Shown: piece by piece, positions 1 to 7,666 of the stretch
Layout of the letters: each line of letters starts with the position of its first letter
Position numbering within the stretch: position 1 is the stretch's first letter
Assembly: GCA_946184615.1 (NCBI GenBank)
Contig: CAMHFN010000005.1
Coordinates: 1-64,000, forward strand
Direction: 5' to 3'
DNA from: an uncultured Bacteroidales bacterium
GTDB lineage: Bacteria; Bacteroidota; Bacteroidia; Bacteroidales; F082
DNA length: 64,000 nt
Position numbers and translations under genes: made by a program
The notes under the pieces: model-generated
What the model saw: only the letters and a program-made list of their open reading frames with translations
What the model was told of the DNA's origin: nothing
The model's database searches: none

Positions 1-185
1 GCCAGAGCGCTGTCGGGTTGCGTCCACAAAAGGCTGTCGATGGCAGCCAACTCCGTTGGATGTGGTGGTAGACACGTGCCATGGCGCGTGTCTACGGCGT
101 TGGGAACGGCGTTACGGTGACACGCCGCCAACGTTAAAAAAAACAGCAACCCGATCCATTTCCAATGTTTTATCACCTTACGCAC
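1..185 (-). CDS. Lipoprotein, 5' part only (runs off left edge)
   Basis: Reading frame on the minus strand that enters from the left edge, so only the first ~61 residues are visible. It opens with a basic n-region (MRKVIKHWKW), a hydrophobic stretch and a lipobox ending LTLAAC, giving a lipidated Cys22. The start is GTG at 185; a second in-frame GTG lies at 176 and the frame stays open further upstream, so the exact start rests on the signal peptide. After the lipobox comes a segment with AIDSLLWTQPDSAL, which resembles the beginning of Bacteroidota lipoproteins carrying tetratricopeptide repeats (phrases of the type DSLL..PDSAL), but too little is visible to name a function. It lies 53 bp downstream of the next lipoprotein on the same strand and may be co-transcribed with it. 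Confidence 0.6.
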   Translation of the reverse strand, partial: MRKVIKHWKWIGLLFFLTLAACHRNAVPNAVDTRHGTCLPPHPTELAAIDSLLWTQPDSAL

Positions 186-238
186 GCATTTGCGGCCTTC
201 CCTGTTGGTGACACTGCCGAAATCAAAAAACAATTCCA

Positions 239-1486
239 CTATTTTTGCATCCAGCCTCCCGTCCAAGTGATTTGTTTAGTAAAGGTTGGGGTGTCGGAGT
301 CTTCGTAGTACTCAACGACGGCGGTGCCGTCTTTGAAGTAACCACCAAGGTAAACAAGCATCGATACGAGTGTGCCATGTCGTTGAGTCTCAATAGTGAA
401 ACCGTTTGTTGTATTATCGGTGATTACCCAGCCGTTATTGAGACTTGCGTCAAGATGTGCGTCACCTGTGACTTTTATCTTAAGGCTCTTTTCTAAGGGT
501 GTGATCGCAGCAACAACAAAGGCATTTGTGCCGTCGAACTGCGTCATTTCTTTTACAAGGATGTTGGGTACTTCGCCGCCTGGACCCAGTTCCGGTGCTG
601 GGCTGGCCTGGTCGGGATAGACGAACTCGTCGGTCGTTTCCTGGTGCATGGTTTGGAACCTGGCGATATACGACTCAAAGTCGGGGATTTCTACGTTAAA
701 GCCAAGTCTTGAATAGTAGTTCTGGATGTGTCTTCTAATATACATTTGGTCTTGCATCGAGATGTTGTAGAGTAGCGTGTCGACCAGAGCCTTATTGTCG
801 ACGATGCCGTCATCGGCGAAATCGGTGGAGAGGTTTGTCATGAGCCAAGTCAGTTCGGCGGGGAGGGTGGGAACTACCATCAAGTTGTTGGATGGCCTTT
901 GCAAGATGACGGAGAAGGCGAGTAGCATGGCGTTGAAGTCGTCGCTTGAGGCAATGGACATTTGCTCAAAGCCTTGGTTGAAATGCTCGGTCACACCGAG
1001 GAAATCCTGAAATTCGCCCTCTGCCTGATGCTTGGCTTCGGAAAAACTCATGCCATCGCCGACGAGTTTTTCGATACGGGCTTTGGTAATGTGCGTCAGC
1101 GCGTTGATATTGACAGTTTCAGCATCCTTCAGGTCGGTGATGGCTTGCAGGGTGATTTGTGCCGAAGAAAGTTGGCCGATCACTTCGTTGTAGTAGAACC
1201 CGTTGCCGGAAAGCAGGGCCAAGTTCGATTCCATCTCGATGTTGCTAAGGCTGAAGCTGCCGTCGTCGGAAGAGATGGAGGTGGTGAATGACTTCCCAGT
1301 CTGCCCCAAGCTTTCGTTGAGTTCGTTGACGGTGATGGTGGTGCCAGTCACGAAAGGACCTTTCTGCATCTTGCCCGAGAATGTGAAGGTGCCGCCGGTT
1401 TTCTCCTTGGTGCAGGATGCAAAGGCCAGCATCGTGATGAGAGCAAGGCTCAAGGCTTTGATTTGAATTCTCATTTTACTATTCAT
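239..1486 (-). CDS. Putative lipoprotein, Bacteroidota family
   Basis: A 415-residue protein starting at the ATG at 1486 (an alternative is the ATG at 1474). The upstream in-frame extension is rejected because the basic n-region plus the lipobox LAFASC (Cys25) starts exactly here. The mature part begins with a Cys-Thr-Lys-Glu-Lys linker and a domain with the pattern GKMQKGPFVTGTTITVNEL, then a Ser/Asn-rich carboxypeptidase-regulatory-like beta fold (DDGSFSLSNIEME). A helical middle follows, with phrases such as VNINALTHITKARIEKLV and FSEAKHQAEGEF. I recognise this as a recurrent Bacteroidota/Fibrobacterota secreted-lipoprotein pattern without a known biochemical role. It is probably anchored in the outer or inner membrane. 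A TAnnTTTG box lies just upstream (1525-1532, minus), so it likely has its own promoter after the EF-G terminator. Confidence 0.7.
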   Translation of the reverse strand: MNSKMRIQIKALSLALITMLAFASCTKEKTGGTFTFSGKMQKGPFVTGTTITVNELNESLGQTGKSFTTSISSDDGSFSLSNIEMESNLALLSGNGFYYNEVIGQLSSAQITLQAITDLKDAETVNINALTHITKARIEKLVGDGMSFSEAKHQAEGEFQDFLGVTEHFNQGFEQMSIASSDDFNAMLLAFSVILQRPSNNLMVVPTLPAELTWLMTNLSTDFADDGIVDNKALVDTLLYNISMQDQMYIRRHIQNYYSRLGFNVEIPDFESYIARFQTMHQETTDEFVYPDQASPAPELGPGGEVPNILVKEMTQFDGTNAFVVAAITPLEKSLKIKVTGDAHLDASLNNGWVITDNTTNGFTIETQRHGTLVSMLVYLGGYFKDGTAVVEYYEDSDTPTFTKQITWTGGWMQK

Positions 1487-1524
1487 GGTGTTGGTTGCTA
1501 TAAATGAAGAACGATTCTGTTCTG

Positions 1525-1532
1525 CAAAAATA
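1525..1532 (-). promoter_or_regulatory. Candidate -7 box for the 239-1486 lipoprotein gene
   Basis: On the minus strand the sequence is TATTTTTG, matching the Bacteroidota -7 consensus TAnnTTTG. It sits ~38 bases before the ATG at 1486. No TTG was found at the expected -33 spacing, so this is a partial match. Confidence 0.4.
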
Positions 1533-1562
1533 AAAAAAAATCCCGCCATCGCTGACGGGATT
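1530..1562 (-). terminator. Rho-independent terminator after the EF-G paralogue
   Basis: Read on the minus strand, a GC-rich hairpin (AATCCCG pairing with CGGGATT, extended by an inner TG/CA pair) is followed at once by nine T residues. It lies ~80 bp downstream of the EF-G stop codon and upstream of the next gene, so it should separate the two transcripts. Confidence 0.75.
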
Positions 1563-1580
1563 CTTTTGATTCAGAAAAGA

Positions 1581-1634
1581 ATTTAGAATGATGAATTAAG
1601 AGATCTCTAAATTCTAAATTCATCATTCTTAATT
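1581..1634. repeat. Long AT-rich inverted repeat downstream of the EF-G paralogue
   Basis: The arms AGAATGATGAATT (1585-1597) and AATTCATCATTCT (1617-1629) are perfect 13-bp complements. One step further out the match continues as 15 of 16 bases. The loop contains the 10-bp palindrome AGAGATCTCT. It has no T tract and lies between the EF-G stop and its terminator, so it may protect the mRNA 3' end or be a member of a dispersed small repeat family. Confidence 0.6.
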
Positions 1635-1639
1635 CAAAA

Positions 1640-3775
1640 TTACTCTTCCTCCTTTTGGCTCTCTTCGTATTCCTTGAGCAGACGTTGTTGCACGTCGGTA
1701 GGAACTTGGGCATACTCGGCATACTTCATGGTGAAGGTGCCACGGCCCGAAGTGAGGGAGCTGAGGGTGGTGGAGTAACGGTCCATCTCGGCGAACGGGA
1801 CCTTGGCGTGGATGGTCTGGTAGCCGTGATCGCTGTCCATACCCATCACGATGCCGCGGCGGCCCTGGAGGTCGGTCATCACCGCACCCATGAGGTCGGC
1901 AGGCATGCGGACGTCGAGGTCATAGATAGGCTCCATGATCTTCGGGCCAGCGTTCTTGAAGGCCATTGAGAAGGCCATACGGCCGGCAATCTTAAAGGCC
2001 ATTTCGTTGGAGTCGACGGGGTGCATCTTACCATCGTACACATAGACGATGATGTCGCGGGCGTAGGAACCTGTCAGAGGACCCTGTTCTAGACGCTCGT
2101 TGATACCCTTCAGGATAGCGGGCATGAAACGGGCATCGATGGCGCCACCGACCACGCAGTTGGCGAAGATGAGCTTGCCGCCCCAAGGCAGTTCGTACTC
2201 ATCCTTGGTACGCACGGCGAGTTCCTCGGGATCGGTATAGCCTTCAAAGTAAGGTGCCAACCAGAGGTGCACCTCACCGAACTGACCGCTACCACCGGAC
2301 TGTTTCTTGTGACGGTAGTCGGCCTTGGCGGACTTGGTGATGGTCTCACGATACGGCACTTTAGGCGTGCTGAACTCGACAGCGATCTTGTGGACGTTGT
2401 CGAAGTACCACTTCAAGGTGTTGAGGTGATACTCGCCTTGGCATTGGAGGATGTTCTGACGAAGCTCGCGTGACATGCCGGCGATGATGGTCGGGTCGGT
2501 CTTGTGCATGTCGTTGAGGATGCCACCCAGTTTCTCATCTTCCTGTGAGTTGGCTGCCTTGATGGCGATTTGGAAGATGGGTTCCGGGAACGGGATGGGC
2601 GGGAAGGCAGCTTCGGCGACCTTGGCGTCGACGAGGGTGTCACCCACGCGGCCGTCTTTCAGTTTGATGGTGCAGATGATGTCGCCAGCGTTGACTTTCT
2701 CGACTTCTTCACGGTTCTTGCCGCGGAAGGCAAGCAGCTGTGAAATACGTTCCTTGTTGCCGGTGCGGGGGTTGACGAGGTCCTGGCTCTTGCTCAGGGT
2801 ACCACCGTAGACGCGCATCCAAGCCACGTCGCCGAGGTTCTGCTCGGTGGTGACTTTGAAGATCTGGAGGGCGGTAGGATCGTCGTTGCTGTTGTGGAAC
2901 TCGGTGCCGTTCTCAGCCTTGATGGCGGGAACGTCGGCCGGGCTCGGGCAGGCGTTGATGAGGAATTCGCAGAGGCGATACACGCCGATGCCGCGTTTGG
3001 CAGCGCCGCAGATCACGGGGAACATCTCACGGTTGATGATACCCAGACGGATACCACGTTCCATGTCTTCTTCGCTGAGGGTCATCTCTTCGAAAAACTT
3101 CTCCATGAGGGCCTCTTCGCCTTCGGCGGCATGTTCGATCAGGCTGTTGTGCATCTCTTCGGCCTTGTCCATTTCGGCGGCGGGGATGTCCTGGATTTCA
3201 GGAGCGCCGTTACCGTTCTTGAAGACCAACATCTTCATGAGGATGAGGTCAATGACGGCGTTGAAATCTTCACCGGTGCTCACAGGGTACTGGATCGGGG
3301 TGACCTTGTCACCGAAGTACTCGCGCAAGTTGCGAATGGCGTTGTCGAAGTTGGCGTTGCTGTGGTCGAGTTGGTTAAGGAAGAACACCACGGGTTTTTT
3401 GGTGGTCACAGTGTGACGCCATGCGTTTTCAGTGGTGGCTTCGACACCGGCTTGGGCGTTGACGGTCAGCACTGCGGTGTCAGCAGCGGCAAGGCATGAC
3501 ACGATGTCACCCGAGAAATCGGTGAAGCCGGGAGCGTCGAGGATGTTGATCTTCTTGTCGTTGATGACGGTGTTCATCATGGTGGCATGGACGGAGATCT
3601 GACGCTCCATCTCGATAGGACGATAGTCGGAGACGGTGTTCTTTTCTTCCGTGCTTCCTTTTCTGTTGATGACCTTACCTTCGAAAAGCATGTTTTCAGC
3701 GAGGGTGGTCTTGCCGGACTTGGCAGCGCCGATGAGGGCGATGTTCCGGATTTCGTTGGTCTTGAATTCCTTCAT
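1640..3775 (-). CDS. Elongation factor G paralogue (EF-G2 type) with degenerate GTPase motifs
   Basis: A 711-residue protein with the full EF-G domain plan: N-terminal G domain (about 1-270), domain II, then domains III-V ending near LTSGRGTFTMKYAEYAQVP. It is not the canonical FusA. The P-loop is intact (GAAKSGKT, residues 16-23). Other GTPase motifs deviate: the switch I RGITI signature is replaced by ERQIS, the G3 motif reads DAPGF (80-84) with Phe in place of the catalytic His, and G4 reads NQLD (134-137) instead of NKxD. Bacteroides species carry, beside FusA, an EF-G2 paralogue reported to support translocation without GTP hydrolysis and to matter under carbon starvation in the gut. The divergences here fit that type, although this identification is from motif reading only. 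Monocistronic: promoter at 3827-3834, terminator at 1530-1562. Confidence 0.85.
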   Translation of the reverse strand: MKEFKTNEIRNIALIGAAKSGKTTLAENMLFEGKVINRKGSTEEKNTVSDYRPIEMERQISVHATMMNTVINDKKINILDAPGFTDFSGDIVSCLAAADTAVLTVNAQAGVEATTENAWRHTVTTKKPVVFFLNQLDHSNANFDNAIRNLREYFGDKVTPIQYPVSTGEDFNAVIDLILMKMLVFKNGNGAPEIQDIPAAEMDKAEEMHNSLIEHAAEGEEALMEKFFEEMTLSEEDMERGIRLGIINREMFPVICGAAKRGIGVYRLCEFLINACPSPADVPAIKAENGTEFHNSNDDPTALQIFKVTTEQNLGDVAWMRVYGGTLSKSQDLVNPRTGNKERISQLLAFRGKNREEVEKVNAGDIICTIKLKDGRVGDTLVDAKVAEAAFPPIPFPEPIFQIAIKAANSQEDEKLGGILNDMHKTDPTIIAGMSRELRQNILQCQGEYHLNTLKWYFDNVHKIAVEFSTPKVPYRETITKSAKADYRHKKQSGGSGQFGEVHLWLAPYFEGYTDPEELAVRTKDEYELPWGGKLIFANCVVGGAIDARFMPAILKGINERLEQGPLTGSYARDIIVYVYDGKMHPVDSNEMAFKIAGRMAFSMAFKNAGPKIMEPIYDLDVRMPADLMGAVMTDLQGRRGIVMGMDSDHGYQTIHAKVPFAEMDRYSTTLSSLTSGRGTFTMKYAEYAQVPTDVQQRLLKEYEESQKEEE

Positions 3776-3826
3776 TGTTGTTTATAATGTCTAATTTATT
3801 GATATACTTTTTCTTAAATCAGGCTG

Positions 3827-3834
3827 CAAAGGTA
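3827..3834 (-). promoter_or_regulatory. Candidate -7 box of the EF-G paralogue
   Basis: Minus-strand TACCTTTG, a full TAnnTTTG match, ~50 bases upstream of the ATG at 3775. No clear TTG at -33. It lies between the EF-G start and the end of the upstream kinase gene. Confidence 0.5.
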
Positions 3835-3841
3835 CGAAAAA

Positions 3842-4819
3842 TTATAATACTTTTAATGAATCAAGGATTTTTTGCCATCTTTTTTCGTCCATCTTGGCAC
3901 CAATCACCTCGATAATATTGGCGGCAAGGGTGGCGCCCATCATTCCGCATTGTTGGAGCGACTTTCCTTGTACGAGGCCAGCCATAAAGCCTGATGCCCA
4001 CAAGTCGCCTGCACCAGTAGTGTCGACTACCTTGGCGGGGATGGGGCCTATGGTCACGACCTCTTTGCCTTGCTGGATGAGCGATCCTTTCGCTCCGACT
4101 TTCACGATGGCGATGTCACACATCTGCGCGAGTTCGTTTAAAGCTTGTTTGGGATCTTCGATATGCGTGAAGGCACGGGCTTCGTCTTCATTGGCGAATA
4201 CAATATCGAGATAGTCTTTGGTAAGTTGCCTTAAATAGTCGCGATTCTCCTCCACGACATTAAAACTGGCCATATCGAGGGCGGTCTTCATACCTTTTGC
4301 CTTGGCCATAGGTAACACTTTATCCAGCAGGGCATGGTTCTGAACGAGATATCCTTCCACATAAAAGATATCCCAACCATCAAGCATCTCAGGTTGGATG
4401 TCATCGGGCGAGAGCTCCAAGGCCGCACCCAGATAGGTGGCGAAAGTGCGTTCGCCGTCTTTGGAGATGATGGCTTCGGCACATCCGGTGGGGGTGTCTG
4501 TGGTGAGCATCATGGGTTTTACACCTGTCTCACGCATGGCATTCTCAAAGAAATGACCACGTTCGTCTTTTCCTACTTTGCCGATATATCCTGTCTCCAC
4601 CCCGAGTTTGGCTGCACCGCTCATGGTGTTGGCCGTGGATCCGCCAGCGGCCCGGGCGATACCATATTGCATTAAATACTCGCCATAACGTAACGATTTT
4701 GCTGCGTTGACATGATGCATGGTGCCCTTGGGGAGGTTCAGTTCATCCAAGATATGGTCATCGGGGATTTGGGTCAAAATATCGACCAAGGCATTGCCTA
4801 TTCCTAGTATATTCTTCAT
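3842..4819 (-). CDS. PfkB-family carbohydrate/adenosine kinase
   Basis: A 325-residue ribokinase-fold kinase that phosphorylates a sugar or nucleoside with ATP in the cytoplasm. The first PfkB signature is seen at GGSTANTMSGAAKLG, and the second at DTTGAGDLWASGF, where Asp272 is the catalytic base and GAG forms the anion hole. The overall pattern (MKNILGIGNALVDIL at the start, AGGSTANT, FYVEGYLVQ) is that of the Bacteroidota adenosine-kinase-like group, so adenosine, inosine/guanosine or a pentose are the likely substrates; the sequence alone does not decide. Length is typical for the family. A -7 box (4842-4849) lies 22 bases upstream, back to back with the tRNA-Asn promoter. Confidence 0.85.
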   Translation of the reverse strand: MKNILGIGNALVDILTQIPDDHILDELNLPKGTMHHVNAAKSLRYGEYLMQYGIARAAGGSTANTMSGAAKLGVETGYIGKVGKDERGHFFENAMRETGVKPMMLTTDTPTGCAEAIISKDGERTFATYLGAALELSPDDIQPEMLDGWDIFYVEGYLVQNHALLDKVLPMAKAKGMKTALDMASFNVVEENRDYLRQLTKDYLDIVFANEDEARAFTHIEDPKQALNELAQMCDIAIVKVGAKGSLIQQGKEVVTIGPIPAKVVDTTGAGDLWASGFMAGLVQGKSLQQCGMMGATLAANIIEVIGAKMDEKRWQKILDSLKVL

Positions 4820-4841
4820 GATGGTTTTGTTGTTGGGAGTG

Positions 4842-4849
4842 CAAAGTTA
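4842..4849 (-). promoter_or_regulatory. Candidate -7 box of the PfkB-family kinase gene
   Basis: Minus-strand TAACTTTG matches TAnnTTTG, 23 bases before the ATG at 4819. It is divergent from the tRNA-Asn promoter at 4870-4899. Confidence 0.5.
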
Positions 4850-4869
4850 AAAAAAAATGAAAAAAAAAC

Positions 4870-4899
4870 TTGCAGGGTTAAAAAAAAGTCGTAATTTTG
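4870..4899 (+). promoter_or_regulatory. Promoter of tRNA-Asn (TTG-N19-TAATTTTG)
   Basis: TTG at 4870-4872 and TAATTTTG at 4892-4899 are separated by 19 bases, an ideal Bacteroidota housekeeping promoter. The -7 box runs straight into the palindromic leader TTTGCAGCCGCAAA (4896-4909), which ends one base before the tRNA. The same arrangement precedes the other two tRNA genes of the window. Confidence 0.85.
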
Positions 4900-4910
4900 C
4901 AGCCGCAAAT

Positions 4911-4984
4911 GCCTCCTTAGCTCAGTTGGTTAGAGCATCTGACTGTTAATCAGGGGGTCTCAGGTTCAAGTCCTGAAGGGGGCG
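4911..4984 (+). tRNA. tRNA-Asn (anticodon GTT)
   Basis: A full cloverleaf can be folded: 7-bp acceptor stem GCCTCCT/AGGGGGC (one T-G pair), D stem GCTC/GAGC, anticodon stem TCTGA/TCAGG with loop CTGTTAA giving anticodon GTT, 5-base variable loop and T stem TCAGG/CCTGA with loop TTCAAGT. The discriminator is G at 4984; CCA is not encoded. It stands alone with its own promoter and terminator. Confidence 0.97.
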
Positions 4985-5007
4985 CGTTTCATGTTATTAA
5001 TTTTTTG

Positions 5008-5043
5008 AGTAGGAGTTCGTTATCGGGGTCCTACTTTTTTTAT
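5008..5043 (+). terminator. Terminator of tRNA-Asn
   Basis: The stem AGTAGGA/TCCTACT (5008-5014 with 5029-5035) has inner wobble and CG pairs and is followed by seven T residues. It overlaps the 3' end of the converging gene at 5040-5834. Confidence 0.75.
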
Positions 5044-5834
5044 TTACAGGTCATGGATTCCATATTCAATACGGCCTTGATTTGAGGAATCGGAATGATC
5101 TTCCTGAAAGGGTAAAGGGTTTTCACGGCCAGGTGCATCCACCATTTGTAATGAATCGCTAAGCGGCAATACGATTTCCTAAAATGAAACTTCTCTTCCA
5201 AAAACGACTGAATGTTGGAATGTTGGGTGATGCTACGCGTACCATCGGTGACATAGCGGAAGCCTTTTTCCTGTAAATAATATTGGTTCATGCTATAAAA
5301 CAGCCCATAGTAAGGATAAGAGGTACATTCCCTTTTGTATTCTGGAAGAATGCCCACCAGTCCGTATTCGACGGCATCGCTCCATAGCCAGTTGGCGCAG
5401 AACCCGATCAGTTTTGCTTGGTCAAATACTCCCCAATATTCATAGTGTTTTTTCTTGCCTAAATCCAGATATTCCTCAAAAGTTTGTTTGTTCATCACAC
5501 GGTCGGTAACCGCATAATCATCGTAGGTGGCTTTCAGAATGGGGAATCCTTCGCGTTCGATGAGTTCAACGTCGATCAGCTTGAATTCGAGCTTCTCCAG
5601 CGAACGCCTGACTTTTTTTCGGGTGTTGCCGGAAAGTTCTTCCAAACCTTCAAAACGGTCTTTGATCAAATTCCAAAAATGGGTTTCTTCGGAGCATTCA
5701 AAATCATAGGTGTTACGCACCAAGACTCCGCCTTGAGCCAGCAAGGCCTTTGCTTCGTCCCTGGTGAGGCAAGGTTCTTCGTGGGGTGCGCCGTCAAAAC
5801 GCCAGGCTTTCCGATACAGGTAGAACGAGCACAT
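5040..5834 (-). CDS. GNAT/FemAB-like acyltransferase (hypothetical)
   Basis: A 264-residue protein without signal peptide, last gene of the surface-sugar run. The middle part (about 60-210) has the feel of a GNAT or FemAB fold: a charged helix (ELSGNTRKKVRRSLEKLEF), strands such as YEYWGVFDQAKLIGFCANW, and a core VEYGLVGILPEYK followed by a helix and YVTDGTRS. The acetyl-CoA loop is not canonical, so the assignment is tentative. It begins with ATG at 5834 inside a TGATG junction with the upstream glycosyltransferase, which implies translational coupling and a joint role, possibly acylation of a sugar or lipid-linked glycan. The mildly hydrophobic, basic C-terminus (KWWMHLAVKTLYPFRKIIPI) could touch the membrane. 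Confidence 0.6.
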   Translation of the reverse strand: MCSFYLYRKAWRFDGAPHEEPCLTRDEAKALLAQGGVLVRNTYDFECSEETHFWNLIKDRFEGLEELSGNTRKKVRRSLEKLEFKLIDVELIEREGFPILKATYDDYAVTDRVMNKQTFEEYLDLGKKKHYEYWGVFDQAKLIGFCANWLWSDAVEYGLVGILPEYKRECTSYPYYGLFYSMNQYYLQEKGFRYVTDGTRSITQHSNIQSFLEEKFHFRKSYCRLAIHYKWWMHLAVKTLYPFRKIIPIPQIKAVLNMESMTCK

Positions 5835-6589
5835 CAGAGACGTTTTTTAATGGCATGGAATACATAGCAAAGAAAACTGTAAAGGGCTGTTGGTAAAGGC
5901 AGTTTTTCGTGTTTTCGATAGACGCTCCAAAGATCGGCTGAGGCTTTCAGTTTGTTGGAACTTGCTGAGTTTCTTCGGATTTTATAAGAGGTCAGAGGTG
6001 TTTCGATGGCGTAGGCTTTGAAGCCTTTTCTCAGAATATCGAGCCAAGTAGCCGTATCTTCACTGGTGCGGAAGTCGGGCACCACCACGGGGCCTATCCT
6101 ATCCGTGTCGATCATCACGGTGGAACAGCCGATGATGGTGTTGTGTAGATACGCCTTGTAGTCCAGGTCTCCAGCCGTTTTGATGGTCTTTCCCAACGGT
6201 TTTCCGCTTTCGTCAATCAAATCGTAAGCGGTATAACTGAATCCGATTTGGCGTTCCATCATGAAGTTCAGTTGGTGTTCCAGTTTTTCGGGATGCCAAA
6301 TGTCGTCGGCATCAAGAAATGCGAAGAACCGTCCCCTTGCTCTGGAAATAGCTTGGTTTCTTGAAGAAGCGATGCCTGAGTGTTCCTCCTTGATGGAAAA
6401 AAGGATTCGTTCGTCGTCTTTACAAAAAGAACGAACTATTTCGGGTGTCTGGTCGACTGACAGATCGTCGACGATAAGGAGTTCCCAATGGGGATAGGTT
6501 TGCCGCTGCACGGACCTAATGGTGTCGGCAATGTAGTTTTCCATGTTGAAGCATGGTACGATGATTGAGACAAGCGGCTGGTTTTCCAC
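5834..6589 (-). CDS. Family 2 glycosyltransferase
   Basis: A 251-residue GT-A fold enzyme expected to transfer a nucleotide-activated sugar to a growing surface glycan at the cytoplasmic face of the membrane. It starts with the GT2 hallmark VSIIVPCFNMENYI, has the nucleotide-binding Asp pair at 41-42 (IVDDLS) and the metal-binding motif DADD at 93-96, followed by WHPEKLEHQL. The C-terminus ends in a hydrophobic segment and a basic tail (AIKKRL), suggesting membrane association. The stop overlaps the next start by one base (TGATG). The gene begins 9 bases after the manC stop, so the three form one transcript. The donor and acceptor sugars cannot be read from the sequence. Confidence 0.88.
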   Translation of the reverse strand: MENQPLVSIIVPCFNMENYIADTIRSVQRQTYPHWELLIVDDLSVDQTPEIVRSFCKDDERILFSIKEEHSGIASSRNQAISRARGRFFAFLDADDIWHPEKLEHQLNFMMERQIGFSYTAYDLIDESGKPLGKTIKTAGDLDYKAYLHNTIIGCSTVMIDTDRIGPVVVPDFRTSEDTATWLDILRKGFKAYAIETPLTSYKIRRNSASSNKLKASADLWSVYRKHEKLPLPTALYSFLCYVFHAIKKRL

Positions 6590-6598
6590 GGGATACGT

Positions 6599-7666
6599 TT
6601 ATTTTAGTCCTTCAATCCAATTCTTGATTTGTTGCTCATCGTGTAATTTGCAAACCAGCAAAGAATGGTCTCGATAAGCCACCAGATAGTCTTCCAACCC
6701 TTCCACCACGGCTTCGGTGCTTTCTTCGATGTTGACCATAGTGTTTTTGTTGTCAACAGAAACCACTTTGCCTCGTATGGCATTGCCGTTGCCGTCTTTT
6801 GGGGCATGGGTGAACAATGAACCCCAAGTGCCAATGTCGCTCCATCCGAAGTCGGCAGGAATGGTAAAGGTGTCGGGCGATTTCTCCATGATACCATAGT
6901 CGATGCTGATGTTTGGGCAGTCGAGGAATTTTTTATTGATGAAGTCTTGTTCGGCTGCTGTTCCGAATGTGTCACGACCTTCATCGAAGAGGTTCAACAG
7001 GTCGGGCAAGTCGCGTTGGAAAGCCCTCATGATGCCTTCCAAGGTCCAAAGAAAAATGCCCGAGTTCCACAAATAATGGCCATCCGCCACAAATTTTACG
7101 GCGGTTTCATAATCCGGTTTTTCCTTAAAGTTCATCACTTTCTCCACTTCCGTCTTCTGTCTTCCGTCTTCTGTCTTCCCTACTTGGATATATCCGTAAC
7201 CGGTCTCTGGCCGTGAGGGTTTAATGCCGATGGTCATCAAGGCTTGCTGGTTTTGTGCCAGAAAACCGAATCCTAAGCGGATGATACGCTGAAACTCTAC
7301 TTCGTTGGTTACCAGATGGTCTGCCGGGGTAACCACGATATTGGCATTTTTGCATTTGCTTTGAATGTGATAACAGGCGTATGCGATGCAAGGAGCCGTA
7401 TTGCGTCGGGCGGGTTCGCAAAGTACTTGCTCAGGCTTCAGCATGGGGAGGTGTTCAAGCACCAGATGTTTGTAAGCCGCATGGGTCACCACAAGGAAGT
7501 TTTCGTCTGGGACGACGGGGCTGAAACGCTCGTATGTACTACGAATGAAACTTTTTCCCGTTCCAAGAATATCAAGGAATTGTTTGGGATAGTTGTCTTT
7601 GCTGAGGGGCCAGAAGCGACTTCCAATACCTCCGGCCATGATGACGCAGTAGTTCTTCATCGTCAT
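6599..7666 (-). CDS. manC: Mannose-1-phosphate guanylyltransferase
   Basis: A 355-residue nucleotidyltransferase making GDP-mannose from mannose-1-phosphate and GTP, the precursor for mannose- and fucose-containing surface glycans. The N-terminal signature AGGIGSRFWPLSKD (11-24) with NYPKQFL is diagnostic, followed by ARRNTAPC and FKEKPDY. The length fits the short form that lacks the phosphomannose isomerase domain. The start ATG at 7666 overlaps the upstream stop (ATGA). Oddity: about residues 163-174 (KTEDGRQKTE) are encoded by two perfect copies of a 14-bp unit (7148-7175) that also occurs in the unrelated transporter gene near 49560; this looks like an inserted repeat in a surface loop. 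Confidence 0.93.
   Translation of the reverse strand: MTMKNYCVIMAGGIGSRFWPLSKDNYPKQFLDILGTGKSFIRSTYERFSPVVPDENFLVVTHAAYKHLVLEHLPMLKPEQVLCEPARRNTAPCIAYACYHIQSKCKNANIVVTPADHLVTNEVEFQRIIRLGFGFLAQNQQALMTIGIKPSRPETGYGYIQVGKTEDGRQKTEVEKVMNFKEKPDYETAVKFVADGHYLWNSGIFLWTLEGIMRAFQRDLPDLLNLFDEGRDTFGTAAEQDFINKKFLDCPNISIDYGIMEKSPDTFTIPADFGWSDIGTWGSLFTHAPKDGNGNAIRGKVVSVDNKNTMVNIEESTEAVVEGLEDYLVAYRDHSLLVCKLHDEQQIKNWIEGLK
7148..7180. repeat. 14-bp tandem repeat inside manC
   Basis: The unit TTCCGTCTTCTGTC is present twice in direct succession (7148-7161, 7162-7175) plus five bases of a third. It lies in frame within manC and encodes KTEDGRQKTE. The same unit, slightly diverged, occurs three times at 49560-49601. 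Confidence 0.85.

Noticed and set aside
2894-3499. 201-codon frame antisense to the EF-G paralogue
   Set aside because: Shadow of a conserved gene; Val/Phe/His-rich without recognisable features.
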